A stretch of DNA of 24,713 bases from Firmicutes bacterium UBA5389 (GTDB taxonomy: Bacteria > Bacillota > DTU025): positions 56,837 to 81,549 of the forward strand of contig DHON01000029.1 in the NCBI GenBank assembly GCA_002409965.1. The letters are read 5' to 3'. Each line of letters opens with the position of its first letter. Positions within the stretch are counted from its first letter, which is position 1. The notes under the pieces are model-generated. The model saw only the letters and a list, made by a program, of their open reading frames with translations, was not told where the DNA came from and did no database searches. This document shows, one piece after another, positions 23,244 to 24,713 of the stretch. The position numbers and the translations under genes were made by a program.

Positions 23244-24713
23244 TTGCTCAACCTTTTCAAGCGCATGTTTGACGTGAACGCGAGGGATGTGAAGGATCTC
23301 GAGGCAAGGCTGCCCGCTGTATCGGCTATGGCGCCGGAGGCGGAAAAGGCCTCTGACGAGCAGCTCCTGGCGCGTACGACCGAGTTCAAGAATCGCATAG
23401 ATCGCGGCGAACCCCTCGACTCGCTGCTTCCGGAGGCTTTCGCGACCGCGCGGGAAGTCGCTCGGCGCAAGTTGGGGCTGTACCCCTACGATGTGCAGGT
23501 AATGGGTGGAATGGTTCTGCATCAGGGCAAGATAGCCGAGATGAAGACGGGCGAAGGCAAGACGCTTGTGGCCACCATGCCCGCGTATCTCAATGCCCTG
23601 GGAGGGCGAGGAGTCCACATCGTCACGGTCAACGACTATCTGGCCAGGCGCGACGCCGAGTGGATGGGGCCTGTGTACCGGGCGCTCGGGCTGAATGTCG
23701 GCATCATACTGCACGATTTGGATACGTCCGCCCGTCGCGAGGCCTACGGCGCCGACATAACGTATGGCACCAACAATGAGTTCGGCTTCGACTATCTCCG
23801 CGACAACATGGCCCAATCCGCCGACCAACAGGTGCAGAGGGGCTACAACTACGCGATCGTGGACGAAGTGGACTCCATCCTGGTCGACGAGGCTCGAACT
23901 CCGCTGATCATATCCGGCCAGGCCGAGGAGTCTACCGAGAAGTACTTCGTGTTCGCCAGGATTGCCGACAGCTTGAAGCTGGACCAGGACTACACGATGG
24001 ACGAGAAGGCGCGTTCAGTTGCCCTGACCGAATCCGGCGTGGAGCGCGTGGAGCGGTGGCTCGGAGTAGATAACCTGTTCGATGAGGCCAACATCGAGCT
24101 GACCCATCATATCAATGCTGCGCTGCGCGCAAAGGCATTGATGCGCAGGGACAGGGATTACATCGTCAAAGACGACGAGGTCCTGATCGTCGACGAGTTC
24201 ACCGGGCGGCTTATGTTCGGCCGTCGCTACAGCGATGGCCTGCACCAGGCGATCGAGGCCAAGGAGAACGTGAAGGTGCAGAGGGAAAGCCAGACTCTGG
24301 CCACGATCACGTTCCAGAACTACTTCCGCATGTACAGCAAGCTGGCCGGCATGACGGGCACGGCGGCTACCGAGGAAAACGAGTTCATCAAGATATACAA
24401 CCTCCACGTGGTGCAGGTGCCCACCGCCAAACCTATGATCAGGCAGGACTTGCCCGACATTGTGTACAAGACCCAGAAGGCCAAGTTCAACGCGGTTGTG
24501 GAGGAGATATGCGAAAGGCACGCCACAGGCCAGCCCGTGCTGGTGGGGACGGTATCGATCGAGACGTCCGAGAAGCTCTCAGAGATGTTGGCCCGCCGGG
24601 GCGTGCCTCATCAGGTGCTCAACGCCAAGCATCATGAGCGAGAGGCGGAGATCATCAAGCTCGCGGGGCAGCCCGGCGCGGTTACCATAGCCACCAACAT
24701 GGCCGGCCGCGGC
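23244..24713 (+). CDS. secA: Preprotein translocase ATPase SecA, 3'-truncated by window end
   Basis: SecA drives export of unfolded proteins through SecYEG, and the secreted proteins of this window depend on it. The first 490 codons are present and the frame is open to the last base. Motifs are Walker A MKTGEGKT (100-107, K106), ITYGTNNEFGFDYLRDNM, Walker B with the DEVD box at 207-210 (DEVDSILVDEARTPLIISG), IVDEFTGRLMFGRRYSDGLHQAIEAKE, TITFQNYFRMYSKLAGMTGTA and ATNMAGRG at the window end. The start is TTG 23244, 6 bases after GAGGTG (23232-23237), giving the usual LNLFKRMFD N-terminus. GTG 23235 is a poorer choice because it overlaps the ribosome site. Confidence 0.97.
   Translation, partial: MLNLFKRMFDVNARDVKDLEARLPAVSAMAPEAEKASDEQLLARTTEFKNRIDRGEPLDSLLPEAFATAREVARRKLGLYPYDVQVMGGMVLHQGKIAEMKTGEGKTLVATMPAYLNALGGRGVHIVTVNDYLARRDAEWMGPVYRALGLNVGIILHDLDTSARREAYGADITYGTNNEFGFDYLRDNMAQSADQQVQRGYNYAIVDEVDSILVDEARTPLIISGQAEESTEKYFVFARIADSLKLDQDYTMDEKARSVALTESGVERVERWLGVDNLFDEANIELTHHINAALRAKALMRRDRDYIVKDDEVLIVDEFTGRLMFGRRYSDGLHQAIEAKENVKVQRESQTLATITFQNYFRMYSKLAGMTGTAATEENEFIKIYNLHVVQVPTAKPMIRQDLPDIVYKTQKAKFNAVVEEICERHATGQPVLVGTVSIETSEKLSEMLARRGVPHQVLNAKHHEREAEIIKLAGQPGAVTIATNMAGRG

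Overview
All 17 genes in this window lie on the plus strand. The DNA is GC-rich. The gene set points to a diderm member of the Bacillota (Firmicutes), most like Limnochordia, Halanaerobiales or a relative; this placement is inference. The hpf-secA and comFA-comFC pairs, the RecD2 helicase and the many TTG/GTG starts with strong GGAGG ribosome sites are Firmicutes-like. The LpxB-like glycosyltransferase, LptB, and two secreted beta-barrel proteins ending in phenylalanine (one carrying an SLH domain) require an outer membrane.

Region 1 (1-4235) is an envelope cluster: the 3' part of an ABC-transporter ATPase, an LpxB-like glycosyltransferase, LptB, and a DUF3084-type membrane-anchored coiled-coil protein. 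No LptA or LptC gene lies in the window. Region 2 (4236-10975) is an outer-membrane protein block. A leader full of possible hairpins precedes an 1145-residue SLH/coiled-coil/beta-barrel protein (OmpM-like tether) whose coiled coil contains 37-residue repeats nearly identical at DNA level. A strong terminator follows, then a YqgF/RuvX-like RNase H-fold protein, a second secreted beta-barrel protein with a possible degenerate SLH-like N-terminus, and a secreted protein with six 20-residue repeats.

Region 3 (10976-14519) holds metK and recD2, closed by a palindromic terminator. Region 4 (14520-24713) holds comFA and comFC (DNA uptake), then a promoter with a tandem 12-bp repeat driving a DUF401 membrane protein and a P2A-type calcium ATPase, then long-form hpf, a nucleotidyltransferase-like gene of unknown function, and secA, which runs off the window. 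The order comFA-comFC ... hpf ... secA resembles the known Firmicutes arrangement, with the DUF401, ATPase and nucleotidyltransferase-like genes lying between its members.

The most interesting material is the envelope block: LptB beside a DUF3084 protein, the repeat-built periplasmic tether with its structured leader, and the two uncharacterised secreted proteins downstream. No CRISPR array, tRNA, rRNA, insertion sequence or convincing minus-strand gene was seen.
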